From JAITWN01 sp964384095 (GTDB taxonomy: Bacteria; Pseudomonadota; Gammaproteobacteria; SZUA-140): a stretch of 64,000 bases of DNA. The notes beneath the pieces are model-generated. The model was not told where the DNA came from. It saw only the letters and a program-made list of their open reading frames with translations, and ran no database searches. The stretch covers positions 1-64,000 of the forward strand of contig CAYLKC010000001.1 in the NCBI GenBank assembly GCA_964384095.1, in the 5' to 3' direction. How positions within the stretch are numbered: the first letter of the stretch is position 1; every line of letters begins with the position of its first letter. A program made the translations under genes and the position numbers. Below, in pieces: positions 42,806-51,838 of this stretch.

Positions 42806-44422
42806 ATGGCGCTGGTAAAGACGGACGATATGGTGCTCCCCGCGCGGGGATTCTACGGCCTGCCGCTGGTGCGCCAGCTGGGCCTGATGGTGGGTCTCGC
42901 CGCCAGTGTCGCGATCGGCGTGGCCGTCGTGCTGTGGTCGCAACAGCCCGGCCACAAGCTGTTGTACAGCAATCTGGCCGATCAGGATTCGGGCGCGATC
43001 GCCGACTCGCTGCAGCGCGCCGGCATCCCCTATTCCTTTGCCAACGGGACCGCCACGATCATGGTACCGGAGAGTCACGTCCATGAGGCGAGACTCAAGC
43101 TGGCGGGCGAGGGCCTGCCGCGCGGCACCGGCGGCGGCTATGAGCTGCTCGAGAATCAGAAGGGCTTCGGCGTCAGCCAGTTCATGGAGAACGCGCGCTA
43201 TCAGCGTGCCCTCGAGGGGGAGCTGGCGATGACGATCATGGCGATCAACAGCGTGCGCAGCGCGCGCGTCCACCTTGCGATCCCGCGCCAGACCGCCTTT
43301 GCCCGCAACCAGAAGCAGCCGACCGCGTCGGTCACCGTCGATCTGTACCCGGGACGTTCCCTGAACGAGGGCCAGGCTGCCGCGATCAGTCACATGGTGG
43401 CCGCCAGTATCCCGAATCTCGATGTCGATCATGTCACCATCATCGACCAGAGCGGCCGCTTGCTGACCGACGGCAGCGTCGACGGCAATGTACGGCTGTC
43501 GGCCACCCAGTTCGACTACCGCAAGCGGATAGAGGACCATTACATCCGCCGTATCGAGGATATCCTGACGCCGATCACCGGCCCCGGCGCAGTCCGCGCC
43601 CAGGTCAATGCCGATATCGATTTCACCGTCACCGAGCAGACCCGCGAGTCGTACAATCCCGACCAGCGCGCGATCAGGAGCGAACAGGTCGTGGAAGAGA
43701 CCACCACGGGCGGACGGCAGTTGCCGTTCGGCGTGCCGGGCAGTCTGTCGAACCAGCCGCCGGCGCCGGCCACGGTCGCGGGTGAGGAGGACGCCGCAAC
43801 CCTGGCCGAACCGCCGGGGAGCAGCAGCCGGCGCAATGTCCGTAATTTCGAGCTCGACAAGACCATCAGTCACACGCGCATGAACGGTGGCGTCGTACGC
43901 AGGCTGTCGGCCGCGGTCGTCGTCGATGATCGCACGACCGTCGGCGCCGAGGGCGCGGCCGTGCGCACGCCGCTCAGTGAGGAGGAACTGACCCGCATCA
44001 CCCAGCTGGTCCGCGAGGCGATCGGCTTCGATGTCGAGCGCGGCGACAGCGTCAATGTCATCAATGCCTCATTCACCCAGGCGCCGGAGCTCGAGCCGCT
44101 GCCGGAGCCGTCGGTGTTCGAGGGCGTCGATTTCTGGGGCATCATCAAGCAGCTGCTCGCCATCGCGCTGGTCGCGGTGCTGGTATTCGGCGTCCTCCGT
44201 CCGGTGTTGCGCGAACTCGCGACCAAGGGCCGTTCGCAACCGCCGGTGCTGGCCCAGGGGGTCGACGTCGCTGATGACCAGCTCAGTCTCGGCGCCGGTG
44301 GCCGTGCCGCGCTGCCGCGGACCCAGAGTCTCGACGCCAACCTCGAGACCGCGCGTTCGCTTGCCTCGCAGGACCCGAAGCGGGTCGCGCAGGTGGTCAG
44401 GAACTGGGTCGCAACGGAGTAG
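42806..44422 (+). CDS. fliF: Flagellar MS-ring protein FliF
   Basis: A 538-residue inner-membrane ring protein. TM1 lies at about 25-47 (LGLMVGLAASVAIGVAVVLW), followed by the YscJ/FliF ring-building motif domain (NQKGFGVSQFMENARYQRAL, SARVHLAIPRQTAF) and TM2 at about 447-468 (QLLAIALVAVLVFGVLRPVL). The C-terminal tail (RSLASQDPKRVAQVVRNWV) binds FliG. It is the base on which the export gate and C-ring assemble. Confidence 0.96.
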   Translation: MALVKTDDMVLPARGFYGLPLVRQLGLMVGLAASVAIGVAVVLWSQQPGHKLLYSNLADQDSGAIADSLQRAGIPYSFANGTATIMVPESHVHEARLKLAGEGLPRGTGGGYELLENQKGFGVSQFMENARYQRALEGELAMTIMAINSVRSARVHLAIPRQTAFARNQKQPTASVTVDLYPGRSLNEGQAAAISHMVAASIPNLDVDHVTIIDQSGRLLTDGSVDGNVRLSATQFDYRKRIEDHYIRRIEDILTPITGPGAVRAQVNADIDFTVTEQTRESYNPDQRAIRSEQVVEETTTGGRQLPFGVPGSLSNQPPAPATVAGEEDAATLAEPPGSSSRRNVRNFELDKTISHTRMNGGVVRRLSAAVVVDDRTTVGAEGAAVRTPLSEEELTRITQLVREAIGFDVERGDSVNVINASFTQAPELEPLPEPSVFEGVDFWGIIKQLLAIALVAVLVFGVLRPVLRELATKGRSQPPVLAQGVDVADDQLSLGAGGRAALPRTQSLDANLETARSLASQDPKRVAQVVRNWVATE

Positions 44423-44425
44423 ACG

Positions 44426-45451
44426 ATGGCAGCACAGGATAAAAAATCCCAGCAGGGGTCGATCAGCGGCATCGAGCGGGCGGCGATCCTGCTGCTGAGT
44501 ATCGGCGAGCAGAGCGCCGCCGAGGTGCTGAAGCTGATCGGCCCGCGCGAGGTGCACAAGGTCAGTACGGCGATGGCCGGGTTGCGTAATGTCTCGACTG
44601 AGCAGGCCAATACGGTGCTGAACGAGTTTGTCGACGCGGTCGGCCGGGAGACCTCCTATGGCGTCGGATCGCATGACTATCTGCGCAATATCCTCGTCAA
44701 GGCGCTTGGCGAGGACAAGGCCGGCAATATCATCGATCAGGTGCTCAAGGTCGAGGATTCCTCGGGGCTAGAACAGCTCAAATGGATGGATTCACGGTCG
44801 ATCGTCGAGGTCGTCAAGCACGAGCATCCACAGATCATCGCAGTGGTGCTGTCCTATCTCGATCCCGAACAGGCCGCCGAGGTGCTGGGACAATTGCCGG
44901 AGAAGCTGCGTGCCGACGTTCTGTTGCGCGTCGCGGTCCTCGATCGCCTGCAGCCATCGGCCTTGCAGGAACTCAATCGCGTCATCGAGGAACAGTTCCT
45001 GGGCAACTCGCTGGCGAAGTCATCCGGGCTCGGTGGCGTCAAGACCGCAGCCAATATCCTCAACCTGATGGATGCCTCACTCGAGAACAACATCATGGAG
45101 CAGGTCAACGAATACAGCGCCGAACTCGCGGAAAAGATCCAGGACCTGATGTTCGTATTCGACAACCTGGTCGATATCAGCGATCGCGGCATCCAGTCAC
45201 TGCTGCGCGAGGTCTCTTCCGAGACCCTGGTGCTGGCGATGAAGGGCGCCGACCAGGCGCTGAAGGAAAAGATCTTCAAGAACATGTCGAAGCGCGCCGG
45301 CGAGATGCTGCGCGACGATCTCGAGGCCAAGGGTCCGGTGCGCCTGAGCGAGGTCGAAGCGGCGCAGAAGGAGATCCTCGCGATCGCGCGCCGCCTCGCC
45401 GAATCCGGAGACATAGCGTTGGGTGGCAAGGGTGGAGAAGAGTACATTTAA
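44426..45451 (+). CDS. fliG: Flagellar motor switch protein FliG
   Basis: A 341-residue C-ring protein in three helical domains. N-terminal ERAAILLLSIGEQSAAEVLK binds FliF; the middle HEHPQIIAVVLSYLDPEQAA has the EHPQ motif that contacts FliM; the C-terminal FVFDNLVDISDRGIQSLLRE with charged torque residues contacts the stator. It lies 3 bp after fliF and overlaps fliH by 29 bp. Confidence 0.96.
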   Translation: MAAQDKKSQQGSISGIERAAILLLSIGEQSAAEVLKLIGPREVHKVSTAMAGLRNVSTEQANTVLNEFVDAVGRETSYGVGSHDYLRNILVKALGEDKAGNIIDQVLKVEDSSGLEQLKWMDSRSIVEVVKHEHPQIIAVVLSYLDPEQAAEVLGQLPEKLRADVLLRVAVLDRLQPSALQELNRVIEEQFLGNSLAKSSGLGGVKTAANILNLMDASLENNIMEQVNEYSAELAEKIQDLMFVFDNLVDISDRGIQSLLREVSSETLVLAMKGADQALKEKIFKNMSKRAGEMLRDDLEAKGPVRLSEVEAAQKEILAIARRLAESGDIALGGKGGEEYI

Positions 45452-46103
45452 GGTCATCAGCGGCGATGAGGCCACGGCGGACTTCCGGCCCTGGGAACTC
45501 CCCGAGGTCGAGGCCTCCGCCGCGCGCGCCGCTTCACCGGATGAAGGCGCCGGTTTGCTGCTGACGGCCGGCCGTATCGAGGAGATCCAGCGCCAGGCGC
45601 ATGGTGAGGCCTTCGAGCTTGGCCGGCGGGAAGGTCTCGAACACGGGCGCGCGGAGGCTCAGGCCGAGGTCGAGCGCCTGCGCGGCATCCTCCGCCTGCT
45701 CGCGGCGCCGCTTGCCGAGCTCGACGACGCGGTCGTCGAGGAACTCGGCCGCCTCTCGGTCACGATCGCCCGCCATGTCATCCGGCGCGAAGTCAGGACC
45801 GATCCCCGCCAGATCCTCGGCGTCGTGCGCCAGGCCGCCGAGGCGCTGCCGGTGGCGACGAGACGTGTGCGATTGTTCCTGCATCCGGACGACGCCGCGA
45901 TCGTGCGCGAATCAATGTCATCCGCGACCGAGCAGGGCGGTGGCTGGGAGCTCGTCGAGGATCCCGCGATCGGCCGTGGCGGCTGCCGGGTCGAGACCGA
46001 GAGCTCACGCATCGATGCGACCATCGAGAAGCGGATAGCGGCGATCGCCGCGGAGCTGCTCGGCGGCGAGCGGGAGGGCGATGATGACCGCGGCGGTGAC
46101 TGA
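45423..46103 (+). CDS. fliH: Flagellar export ATPase regulator FliH
   Basis: A 226-residue protein. The N-terminal FRPWELPEVE is the conserved W-containing FlhA/FliN-binding segment; a long charged helix (EAFELGRREGLEHGRAEAQA) follows; the C-terminal half (VTIARHVIRREVRTDPRQIL, GGCRVETESSRIDATIEKR) is the V-ATPase E-subunit-like domain that binds FliI. It starts with GTG inside fliG; a second GTG nine bases later is possible. Confidence 0.92.
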   Translation: MARVEKSTFKVISGDEATADFRPWELPEVEASAARAASPDEGAGLLLTAGRIEEIQRQAHGEAFELGRREGLEHGRAEAQAEVERLRGILRLLAAPLAELDDAVVEELGRLSVTIARHVIRREVRTDPRQILGVVRQAAEALPVATRRVRLFLHPDDAAIVRESMSSATEQGGGWELVEDPAIGRGGCRVETESSRIDATIEKRIAAIAAELLGGEREGDDDRGGD

Positions 46104-47490
46104 GCACGCCGAACGTTGGCGCCGGCGCATCGCTGCGGCCGCTGAGCAGCTCGGTGAGCGCTCCACGCTGATCGTCGAGGGCAAGATCACGCGCATGGTC
46201 GGCCTGACGCTGGAGGCCGCCGGCTGCCAGGCGGCGATCGGCGATCGCTGCCTGGTCGAGAACAGCACCGGCAGCCCGGTCGAGGCCGAGGTCGTCGGCT
46301 TCGCGGGCGACCGCACATTCCTGATGCCGAGCGGCGACATCCGCGGCCTGGTGCCGAGCGCGCGTGTGATCCCGACCGGCAAGGTCTATTCGGCCGCGGT
46401 CGGCGACGCGCTGCTCGGCCGCATCATCGACGGCACAGGCAACCCGCTCGACGGTCGCGGTCCGGTCCGTACGACCGCGACCTGGCCGTTGCTCGGTCGC
46501 CAGGTCAACCCGCTGACGCGCTCCTTGATCGAGGAACCGCTCGATGTCGGTGTCCGCGCGATCAACACGCTGTTGACGATCGGCCGCGGCCAGCGCCTTG
46601 GGTTGTTTGCCGGCAGTGGCGTCGGCAAGAGTGTGCTGCTCGGCATGATGACGCGATTCACCGATGCCGATGTCGTCGTCGTCGGCCTGATCGGAGAGCG
46701 CGGGCGAGAAGTCAAGGAGTTCACCGACCGTATCCTCGGCGCCAGGAGCATGTCCCGTTCCGTCGTCGTTGCGACGCCGGCCGACACGCCGCCGATGCTG
46801 CGGCTGCATGGCGCGATGCTGGCGACCAGCATCGCCGAATACTACCGGGACAAGGGCCTCAAGGTCCTGCTGCTGATGGATTCACTGACCCGCTTCGCCC
46901 AGGCGCAGCGCGAGGTGGCGCTGGCGATCGGCGAGCCGCCGGCGACCCGCGGCTACCCGCCCTCGGTGTTCGCGAAACTGCCGCAGCTGGTCGAGCGCGC
47001 CGGCAATGGCGACAATGGCGGGTCCATCACCGCAATCTACACCGTATTGACCGAGGGCGACGACCACCAGGACCCGGTCGCCGATTCGGCGCGCGCGATC
47101 CTCGACGGCCATATCGTACTGTCACGGGACATCGCCGACGCCGGCCATTATCCCGCCATCGATATCGAGTCCTCGGTCAGCCGCGTCATGAATGAGATCA
47201 TCAGCAACGATCATCGCCGCCAGGTGATGCGGTTCCGCCAGCTCTATTCGAATTATCGCAAGAATCGCGACCTGATCAGCGTCGGCGCCTATGCCCGGGG
47301 CAGCGATCCCCGCATCGACGAGGCGATCCAGTTCTGGCCGCAGCTGACGCGGTTCCTGCAGCAGGACATGAATGAGCGCGTGACCTTCCAGCAGGGGATC
47401 AAGGGGCTCGCCGACGTACTCGGTGATACGCAGAAACCGGCGTCGTCCGCCGCAAGGATTGACGTCAAACAGGGAGGCAAGAGGTCATGA
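46081..47490 (+). CDS. fliI: Flagellar export ATPase FliI
   Basis: A 469-residue F1-beta-like ATPase. Walker A GLFAGSGVGKSVLLGMM is near residue 175; VVVGLIGERGREVKEFTDRI, VLLLMDSLTRFAQAQREVAL and PPSVFAKLPQLVERAG follow. It energises substrate unloading at the export gate. The fliH stop and fliI start overlap by 23 bases. Confidence 0.96.
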   Translation: MMTAAVTEHAERWRRRIAAAAEQLGERSTLIVEGKITRMVGLTLEAAGCQAAIGDRCLVENSTGSPVEAEVVGFAGDRTFLMPSGDIRGLVPSARVIPTGKVYSAAVGDALLGRIIDGTGNPLDGRGPVRTTATWPLLGRQVNPLTRSLIEEPLDVGVRAINTLLTIGRGQRLGLFAGSGVGKSVLLGMMTRFTDADVVVVGLIGERGREVKEFTDRILGARSMSRSVVVATPADTPPMLRLHGAMLATSIAEYYRDKGLKVLLLMDSLTRFAQAQREVALAIGEPPATRGYPPSVFAKLPQLVERAGNGDNGGSITAIYTVLTEGDDHQDPVADSARAILDGHIVLSRDIADAGHYPAIDIESSVSRVMNEIISNDHRRQVMRFRQLYSNYRKNRDLISVGAYARGSDPRIDEAIQFWPQLTRFLQQDMNERVTFQQGIKGLADVLGDTQKPASSAARIDVKQGGKRS

Positions 47491-47939
47491 CCCGATCGGA
47501 TCGCCTGCGGCCCATCGCCGGGCTGGCGAAGAACACCGAAGATTCCGCGGCCACCGTGCTCGGTCAGGCGCGCCGGCACTGCGAGGAGCAGGAGCACCGG
47601 CTCGCGGAACTGCAGCAGTTCCAGCGTGAGTACAGCGAGCGCTTCCAGGCGCTAGGCCAGACGGGTATCGATATCCGTCGCGTCCACGAATATCGCCGCT
47701 TCAACGATCGCCTGAATGAGGTCATCGAACAGCAGCGCAAACTGCTCGACGAGAGCCGGCGCCAGCTCGAGCAGCACAACCGCAACTGGTCCGAGGCCAG
47801 CGCCAAACGCCGCGCCCTCGACCGGACCATCGATCGCTTCCGCAGCGAAGAGGCCATACATGCCGGCCGCCGCGAGCAGCGCGACAGCGACGAGCATGCG
47901 CAGCGGATGCGGGCCTTGTTCGACGGCTACGGCAGCTGA
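47487..47939 (+). CDS. fliJ: Flagellar export protein FliJ
   Basis: A 150-residue coiled-coil protein: RHCEEQEHRLAELQQFQREY, RVHEYRRFNDRLNEVIEQQ and HNRNWSEASAKRRALDRTID form an antiparallel coiled coil like the ATP-synthase gamma stalk. It inserts into the FliI hexamer and contacts FlhA. It overlaps the fliI stop by four bases (ATGA). Confidence 0.92.
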   Translation: MTRSDRLRPIAGLAKNTEDSAATVLGQARRHCEEQEHRLAELQQFQREYSERFQALGQTGIDIRRVHEYRRFNDRLNEVIEQQRKLLDESRRQLEQHNRNWSEASAKRRALDRTIDRFRSEEAIHAGRREQRDSDEHAQRMRALFDGYGS

Positions 47940-47965
47940 GGCGCGGCGCCAGCGCCAACGGGCGT

Positions 47966-47981
47966 TGGCATGTAACTTGCT
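47966..47981 (+). promoter_or_regulatory. Sigma-54 promoter of fliK
   Basis: TGGCATGTAACTTGCT fits TGGCAY-N5-TTGCW exactly, with GG (47967-47968) and GC (47979-47980) ten bases apart. It lies in the 87-bp gap between fliJ and fliK. Confidence 0.8.
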
Positions 47982-48026
47982 CTTTTCCCTGTCGACGAGT
48001 TTCCAGAACAGGCGGCGAGACCGACC

Positions 48027-49199
48027 GTGACTGCCCAGATTCCACAAATGATGTCCGCGGAAGCCGGAACGGCGGCCCTCCGCGCCGATCCTGCGGGCCC
48101 GTACGCGCACAGCGCGCCGGACGCTGACCACTTTGCCGGCATGATGTCGCGTTTCGGCGGTCCACCGGCCACGCGGGACGGTTCGGCCTTTCCGCCCGCT
48201 GGCGACGGCTTGCCGGAAGGCGGCCAGATCTTGCCGGAGGACCAGCCGCTGACGGAGGGCGAAGATTCCGCGCTGTTCGGCCTGTCGCTGTCGCTCGCGG
48301 ACCTCGAGGCAATGCCGCCACCGCTGCGCGCGGCGTTGACCATTGCCCTGCGCGAGGCCAGCGCGGGTCAGCCGCTGACGGAAGAGGCCGTGGCGCGGGC
48401 GATGCAATCACTGACATCGCCGCATGCAGGTCTGACGGCGCTGGCCGCGGAAGCGGATGCGCGCGCGGAGGCAGCCAGACAGGCGATGCTCTCTGCGGCG
48501 CAGTCGCCCGAGTGGCTGGCGGCGCGCAATGAATCGGCCGGCCAGCTCCAGGGCATGAGTCCCGTCATTCCGCCGCAGGCGGCCGCCGCGCAGGCAGCAA
48601 TGACGAAGGCGGAGGCCACCGCGCTGTTGTCACAGCCCGGCGCCCTCGCCACACTCTCGGGCCTGGTCGATGCGGCGGAGTCCGGCGCCTCACCCCACGC
48701 GCCGACCCTGTCACCGGCCTCATCGTTGATGTCGCCGGGCCTCGACCGCGCGCTGCCGGGCTGGACGCTGGCGACGCCGCTGCACCAGTCGCAACAGTGG
48801 AGCGAAGAGGTCGGACAGCGCATCCGCTGGATGGTTGGTAACCAGGTCCAGGCCGCAGAACTGCGCATCAACCCGCCGCAGCTCGGACCGATCGAGGTCC
48901 GCATCAGCATGCAGAACGACCAGATGAACGTCAGCTTCCTGGCCCAGCAGGGGCAGGTCAGGGATGCGCTCGAAGACGCGATACCGCGACTGCGCGAGAT
49001 GCTGGGCCAGCAGGGCTTTGCCAGTGTCAACGTCGATGTCTCCGGGCATTCCGCACGGCATGACGGCGACGCGGAAGCGGATGGCCACGGACCTGTCGAT
49101 GGCGCGGTGAGTGGCGCCGGCACGGAGCCCGGCGGCCAGGGCGGCGACGACGGCTGGCGCATGTCCTCGACCCGCGGCCTGATCGATACCTACGCCTGA
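48027..49199 (+). CDS. fliK: Flagellar hook-length control protein FliK
   Basis: A 390-residue exported ruler protein starting with GTG. Residues of about 1-240 are Ala/Gln/Pro-rich and disordered, as in other FliK N-termini. The conserved C-terminal domain (about 250-345) contains QWSEEVGQRIRWMVGNQVQA, AELRINPPQLGPIEVRISM and MNVSFLAQQGQVRDALEDAI, which contacts FlhB to switch export specificity. Its own sigma-54 promoter lies upstream. Confidence 0.92.
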   Translation: MTAQIPQMMSAEAGTAALRADPAGPYAHSAPDADHFAGMMSRFGGPPATRDGSAFPPAGDGLPEGGQILPEDQPLTEGEDSALFGLSLSLADLEAMPPPLRAALTIALREASAGQPLTEEAVARAMQSLTSPHAGLTALAAEADARAEAARQAMLSAAQSPEWLAARNESAGQLQGMSPVIPPQAAAAQAAMTKAEATALLSQPGALATLSGLVDAAESGASPHAPTLSPASSLMSPGLDRALPGWTLATPLHQSQQWSEEVGQRIRWMVGNQVQAAELRINPPQLGPIEVRISMQNDQMNVSFLAQQGQVRDALEDAIPRLREMLGQQGFASVNVDVSGHSARHDGDAEADGHGPVDGAVSGAGTEPGGQGGDDGWRMSSTRGLIDTYA

Positions 49200-49351
49200 A
49201 CCGCGACCGCGGTTCTCCTCACCGATCTGATCACCCCGCCGCGTGGCGGCTTCCCGGCATTGTCTCCGGACCCCAGTCAAATTACCGGCAAGCCCCACAA
49301 CACCATCTCCAAGTATCTGTTTTATATGATCTAAAAAATCTCGTCATGGGC

Positions 49352-49367
49352 TGGCATACGTATTGCT
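49352..49367 (+). promoter_or_regulatory. Sigma-54 promoter of fliLMNOPQR-flhB
   Basis: TGGCATACGTATTGCT has the perfect TGGCAT and TTGCT boxes with GG (49353-49354) and GC (49365-49366) 10 bases apart. It lies 38 bp before fliL. The 205-bp gap before fliL otherwise holds only a 7-bp GAACCGC/GCGGTTC hairpin at 49198-49215, without a U-tract. Confidence 0.82.
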
Positions 49368-49404
49368 AAAGGACAGTCAGACGAAACCAGCGGAGGGAGC
49401 CGTA

Positions 49405-49956
49405 ATGGCGATCGACCAGACCATGAACGAAGACGAAGACCGCGAGGCCGCGCCGCCGCCTGCCAGGAAGGGCGGCGTCATGAAGGTCCTGCTGATCGTG
49501 TTCTCGGTGCTGCTGCTGATCGTCGCGAGCGTCGGTACGACGCTGGTGATGACCGGCGGCATCGATGAACTGATCACGGCGCGCGGCGGCGAGGATAGCG
49601 CCGGCAGTGACGGCAAGCGCGCGGCCAGCCGGCCTTCGCCGCCGATCTATGTCGAGCTCGGCGAACCATTCGTCGTCAACTTCATCGAGGGCAACCAGGT
49701 CCGCTACCTGCAGGTCAAGATCGAGGTCATGACCCGCGACAGTACGATCCCGCAGGCGATCTCGACCCATCTGCCGAAGATCCGCAACAACCTCGTGTTC
49801 ATGTTCAGCGGTTTCGACTATGCCTCGCTGGCGACCGTGACCGGCAAGCAGAAGATCCGCGATGAGGCGCTGGCCGAGATCCAGGGCATCCTCAACGACG
49901 AGATCGGCAATCCCGGCGTCGAGTCGGTCTATTTCACCAGCTTCGTGATGCAGTAG
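49405..49956 (+). CDS. fliL: Flagellar basal body-associated protein FliL
   Basis: A 183-residue single-pass protein. One membrane helix at about 27-47 (VLLIVFSVLLLIVASVGTTL) is followed by a periplasmic SPFH-like domain (YVELGEPFVVNFIEGNQVRY, STHLPKIRNNLVFMFSGFD). It surrounds the stator and enhances torque. The start at MAIDQTMNED follows GGAGGGAG; an upstream in-frame ATG overlaps the promoter and is rejected. Confidence 0.94.
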   Translation: MAIDQTMNEDEDREAAPPPARKGGVMKVLLIVFSVLLLIVASVGTTLVMTGGIDELITARGGEDSAGSDGKRAASRPSPPIYVELGEPFVVNFIEGNQVRYLQVKIEVMTRDSTIPQAISTHLPKIRNNLVFMFSGFDYASLATVTGKQKIRDEALAEIQGILNDEIGNPGVESVYFTSFVMQ

Positions 49957-49960
49957 GCCC

Positions 49961-50977
49961 ATGGCGACCAGTGATCTTCTGACCCAGGACGAGATCGACG
50001 CGCTGCTGCATGGCGTATCCAGCGGCGAGGTCGAGGCGGAGTCCGACCAGCCCCTGATCGAAGGCGAGGTCAGCGAATACGATTTTGCCAGCCAGGACCG
50101 CATCGTCCGCGGCCGGCTGCCGACACTCGAGATCATCAACGAGCGCTTCGCGCGCTATCTCCGCGTAAGCTTGTTCAACATGCTGCGCCGCACCGCCGAG
50201 ATCCAGGTCGGCGCGGTGCAGATGGTCAAGTTCTCCGAATACGTCCACAGCCTGTTCGTGCCGGCGAGCCTGAACCTGGTCCGGGTCCATCCGCTCAAGG
50301 GCACCGCGCTGATGGTCATCGATCCACGGCTGGTGTTCACGATCGTCGACAACTTCTTCGGTGGCGACGGACGCTTCAACACGCGCATCGAGGGCCGCGA
50401 ATTCACGCCGGCCGAGCAACGCATCATCCGCATCATCGTAGACCTCGCCTTCCGTGACATCCAGGAGGCCTGGAGTCCGGCGATCGGGGTCAACCTCGAA
50501 TTCCTCAATATGGAAATCAACCCGCATTTCGCCAACATCGTCAGTCCCAGCGAGGTGGTGGTGGTATGCCCTTTCCATGCCGACTTCGAGGGTGGCGGCG
50601 GCGACCTGCACATCACGATGCCCTATTCGATGGTCGAGCCGATCCGCGAGATCCTCGAGACCCGCATTCAGACCGATCGCGTCGATATGGACGAGCGCTG
50701 GATGAATTCACTGCGCAGCGAGCTGATGCACGCCGAGGTCGAGCTGTCGAGCACGCTGCTGGAAACGCAGCTGTCAGTGCGTGATATCAGCAATCTCAAA
50801 CCCGGTGACATCATCCCGGTCGAGCTGCCGGAAACGGTCACCGCGGTCGTCAATGACATCCCGGTCGTGCGCGGGGTGTTCGGCAGGTCAGATGGCCGCA
50901 ATGCGATAAAGGTCACCAGCATTGTCAAGGCGCCTGCGAACAGGCAACTGATGTCCATCACAGGAGTGGAACAATGA
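49961..50977 (+). CDS. fliM: Flagellar motor switch protein FliM
   Basis: A 338-residue C-ring protein. The N-terminal LLTQDEIDALLHG (about 6-18) is the conserved peptide that binds phospho-CheY, so this motor should still respond to chemotaxis even though no che genes lie in the window. The middle CheC-like domain has LNLVRVHPLKGTALMVID and NFFGGDGRFNTRIEGREFTP; the C-terminal SpoA domain pairs with FliN. Confidence 0.96.
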   Translation: MATSDLLTQDEIDALLHGVSSGEVEAESDQPLIEGEVSEYDFASQDRIVRGRLPTLEIINERFARYLRVSLFNMLRRTAEIQVGAVQMVKFSEYVHSLFVPASLNLVRVHPLKGTALMVIDPRLVFTIVDNFFGGDGRFNTRIEGREFTPAEQRIIRIIVDLAFRDIQEAWSPAIGVNLEFLNMEINPHFANIVSPSEVVVVCPFHADFEGGGGDLHITMPYSMVEPIREILETRIQTDRVDMDERWMNSLRSELMHAEVELSSTLLETQLSVRDISNLKPGDIIPVELPETVTAVVNDIPVVRGVFGRSDGRNAIKVTSIVKAPANRQLMSITGVEQ

Positions 50978-51384
50978 ACACCAGCGAAAGAACAGGCACG
51001 CAGCAGGAGCCGGCCGCCGCGCGCGCCGCGGCGCCCGCCAACGGCGACGGTCAGGACTACGCCCGCGCGGATTTCGAGAATCTGGAGGCAGAGGCCGGCG
51101 ACGGTGACGGTGACAACCTCGGCAACAAGAGCCTGGACATGGTCCTCGATATCCCGGTCGCGGTCGCGGTCGAGATCGGCCGCACCAAGATGTCGATCAG
51201 CAACCTCCTCAAGCTGAACCAGGGGTCGGTCGTCGAGCTGGACCGCTTCGCGGGTGAGCCTATGGATATCACCGTCAACGGCACCCTGATCGCCCATGGC
51301 GAGGTGGTCGTCGTCAACGAAAAGTTCGGAATCCGGCTGACCGACATCGTCAGCGCCGCGGAACGGGTCAAGAAGCTCAAATAA
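50974..51384 (+). CDS. fliN: Flagellar motor switch protein FliN
   Basis: A 136-residue protein: an acidic, disordered N-terminus of about 50 residues, then the SpoA domain LDIPVAVAVEIGRTKMSISN, LLKLNQGSVVELDRFAGEP and GEVVVVNEKFGIRLTDIVSA. It forms the lower C-ring and docks FliH. It overlaps fliM by 4 bases. Confidence 0.95.
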   Translation: MNTSERTGTQQEPAAARAAAPANGDGQDYARADFENLEAEAGDGDGDNLGNKSLDMVLDIPVAVAVEIGRTKMSISNLLKLNQGSVVELDRFAGEPMDITVNGTLIAHGEVVVVNEKFGIRLTDIVSAAERVKKLK

Positions 51385-51385
51385 C

Positions 51386-51838
51386 ATGCGCGCCTCCCGC
51401 ATTCCGATTCTGATCGCAGTGATGGCGGCCTTGCCGGGCGCCGTTGTCGCCAGCGAGACCGCCGCGGATGCCTATCGCGGCAGCGAGGTCATCTCACTCG
51501 GCGGTCTGCTGCAGATGGCGACCGGACTGGTGATGGTCCTGCTGCTGATCTTCGGCGTCGCCTGGTTCGCCAAGCGTTTCGGCCGCCTGCAGGGCGTCGC
51601 CACTGATCGCCTGCGCCTGATGGGTGGCGTCCATCTCGGCAACCGTGAACGCATCATCCTGCTGCAGGCCGAGGACGTGCGCCTCGTGGTCGGCGTGAGT
51701 CCGGGCTGTATCCGCACACTGCACGTGCTGCCTGCAGAGGAGGGCCACACCGAAACCGCGGGCCCCCGTCCATCCGGCGCCGACGACAGTTTCCTCAGCC
51801 GATTCAACCAGGAAATCAGAAAGAGACTACAGTCATGA
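51386..51838 (+). CDS. fliO: Flagellar export protein FliO
   Basis: A 150-residue membrane protein. An N-terminal signal-like segment (IPILIAVMAALPGAVVAS), one membrane helix (LLQMATGLVMVLLLIFGVAW) at about 42-61, and the cytosolic FliO domain RLRLMGGVHLGNRERIILLQ. It is a chaperone for assembly of the FliP pore. The stop overlaps fliP. Confidence 0.92.
   Translation: MRASRIPILIAVMAALPGAVVASETAADAYRGSEVISLGGLLQMATGLVMVLLLIFGVAWFAKRFGRLQGVATDRLRLMGGVHLGNRERIILLQAEDVRLVVGVSPGCIRTLHVLPAEEGHTETAGPRPSGADDSFLSRFNQEIRKRLQS

Noticed and set aside
44426..46103. Possible frameshift at the fliG/fliH junction because of the 29-bp overlap
   Set aside because: Both proteins are of normal length with intact ends; overlaps of this size are common between coupled flagellar genes.
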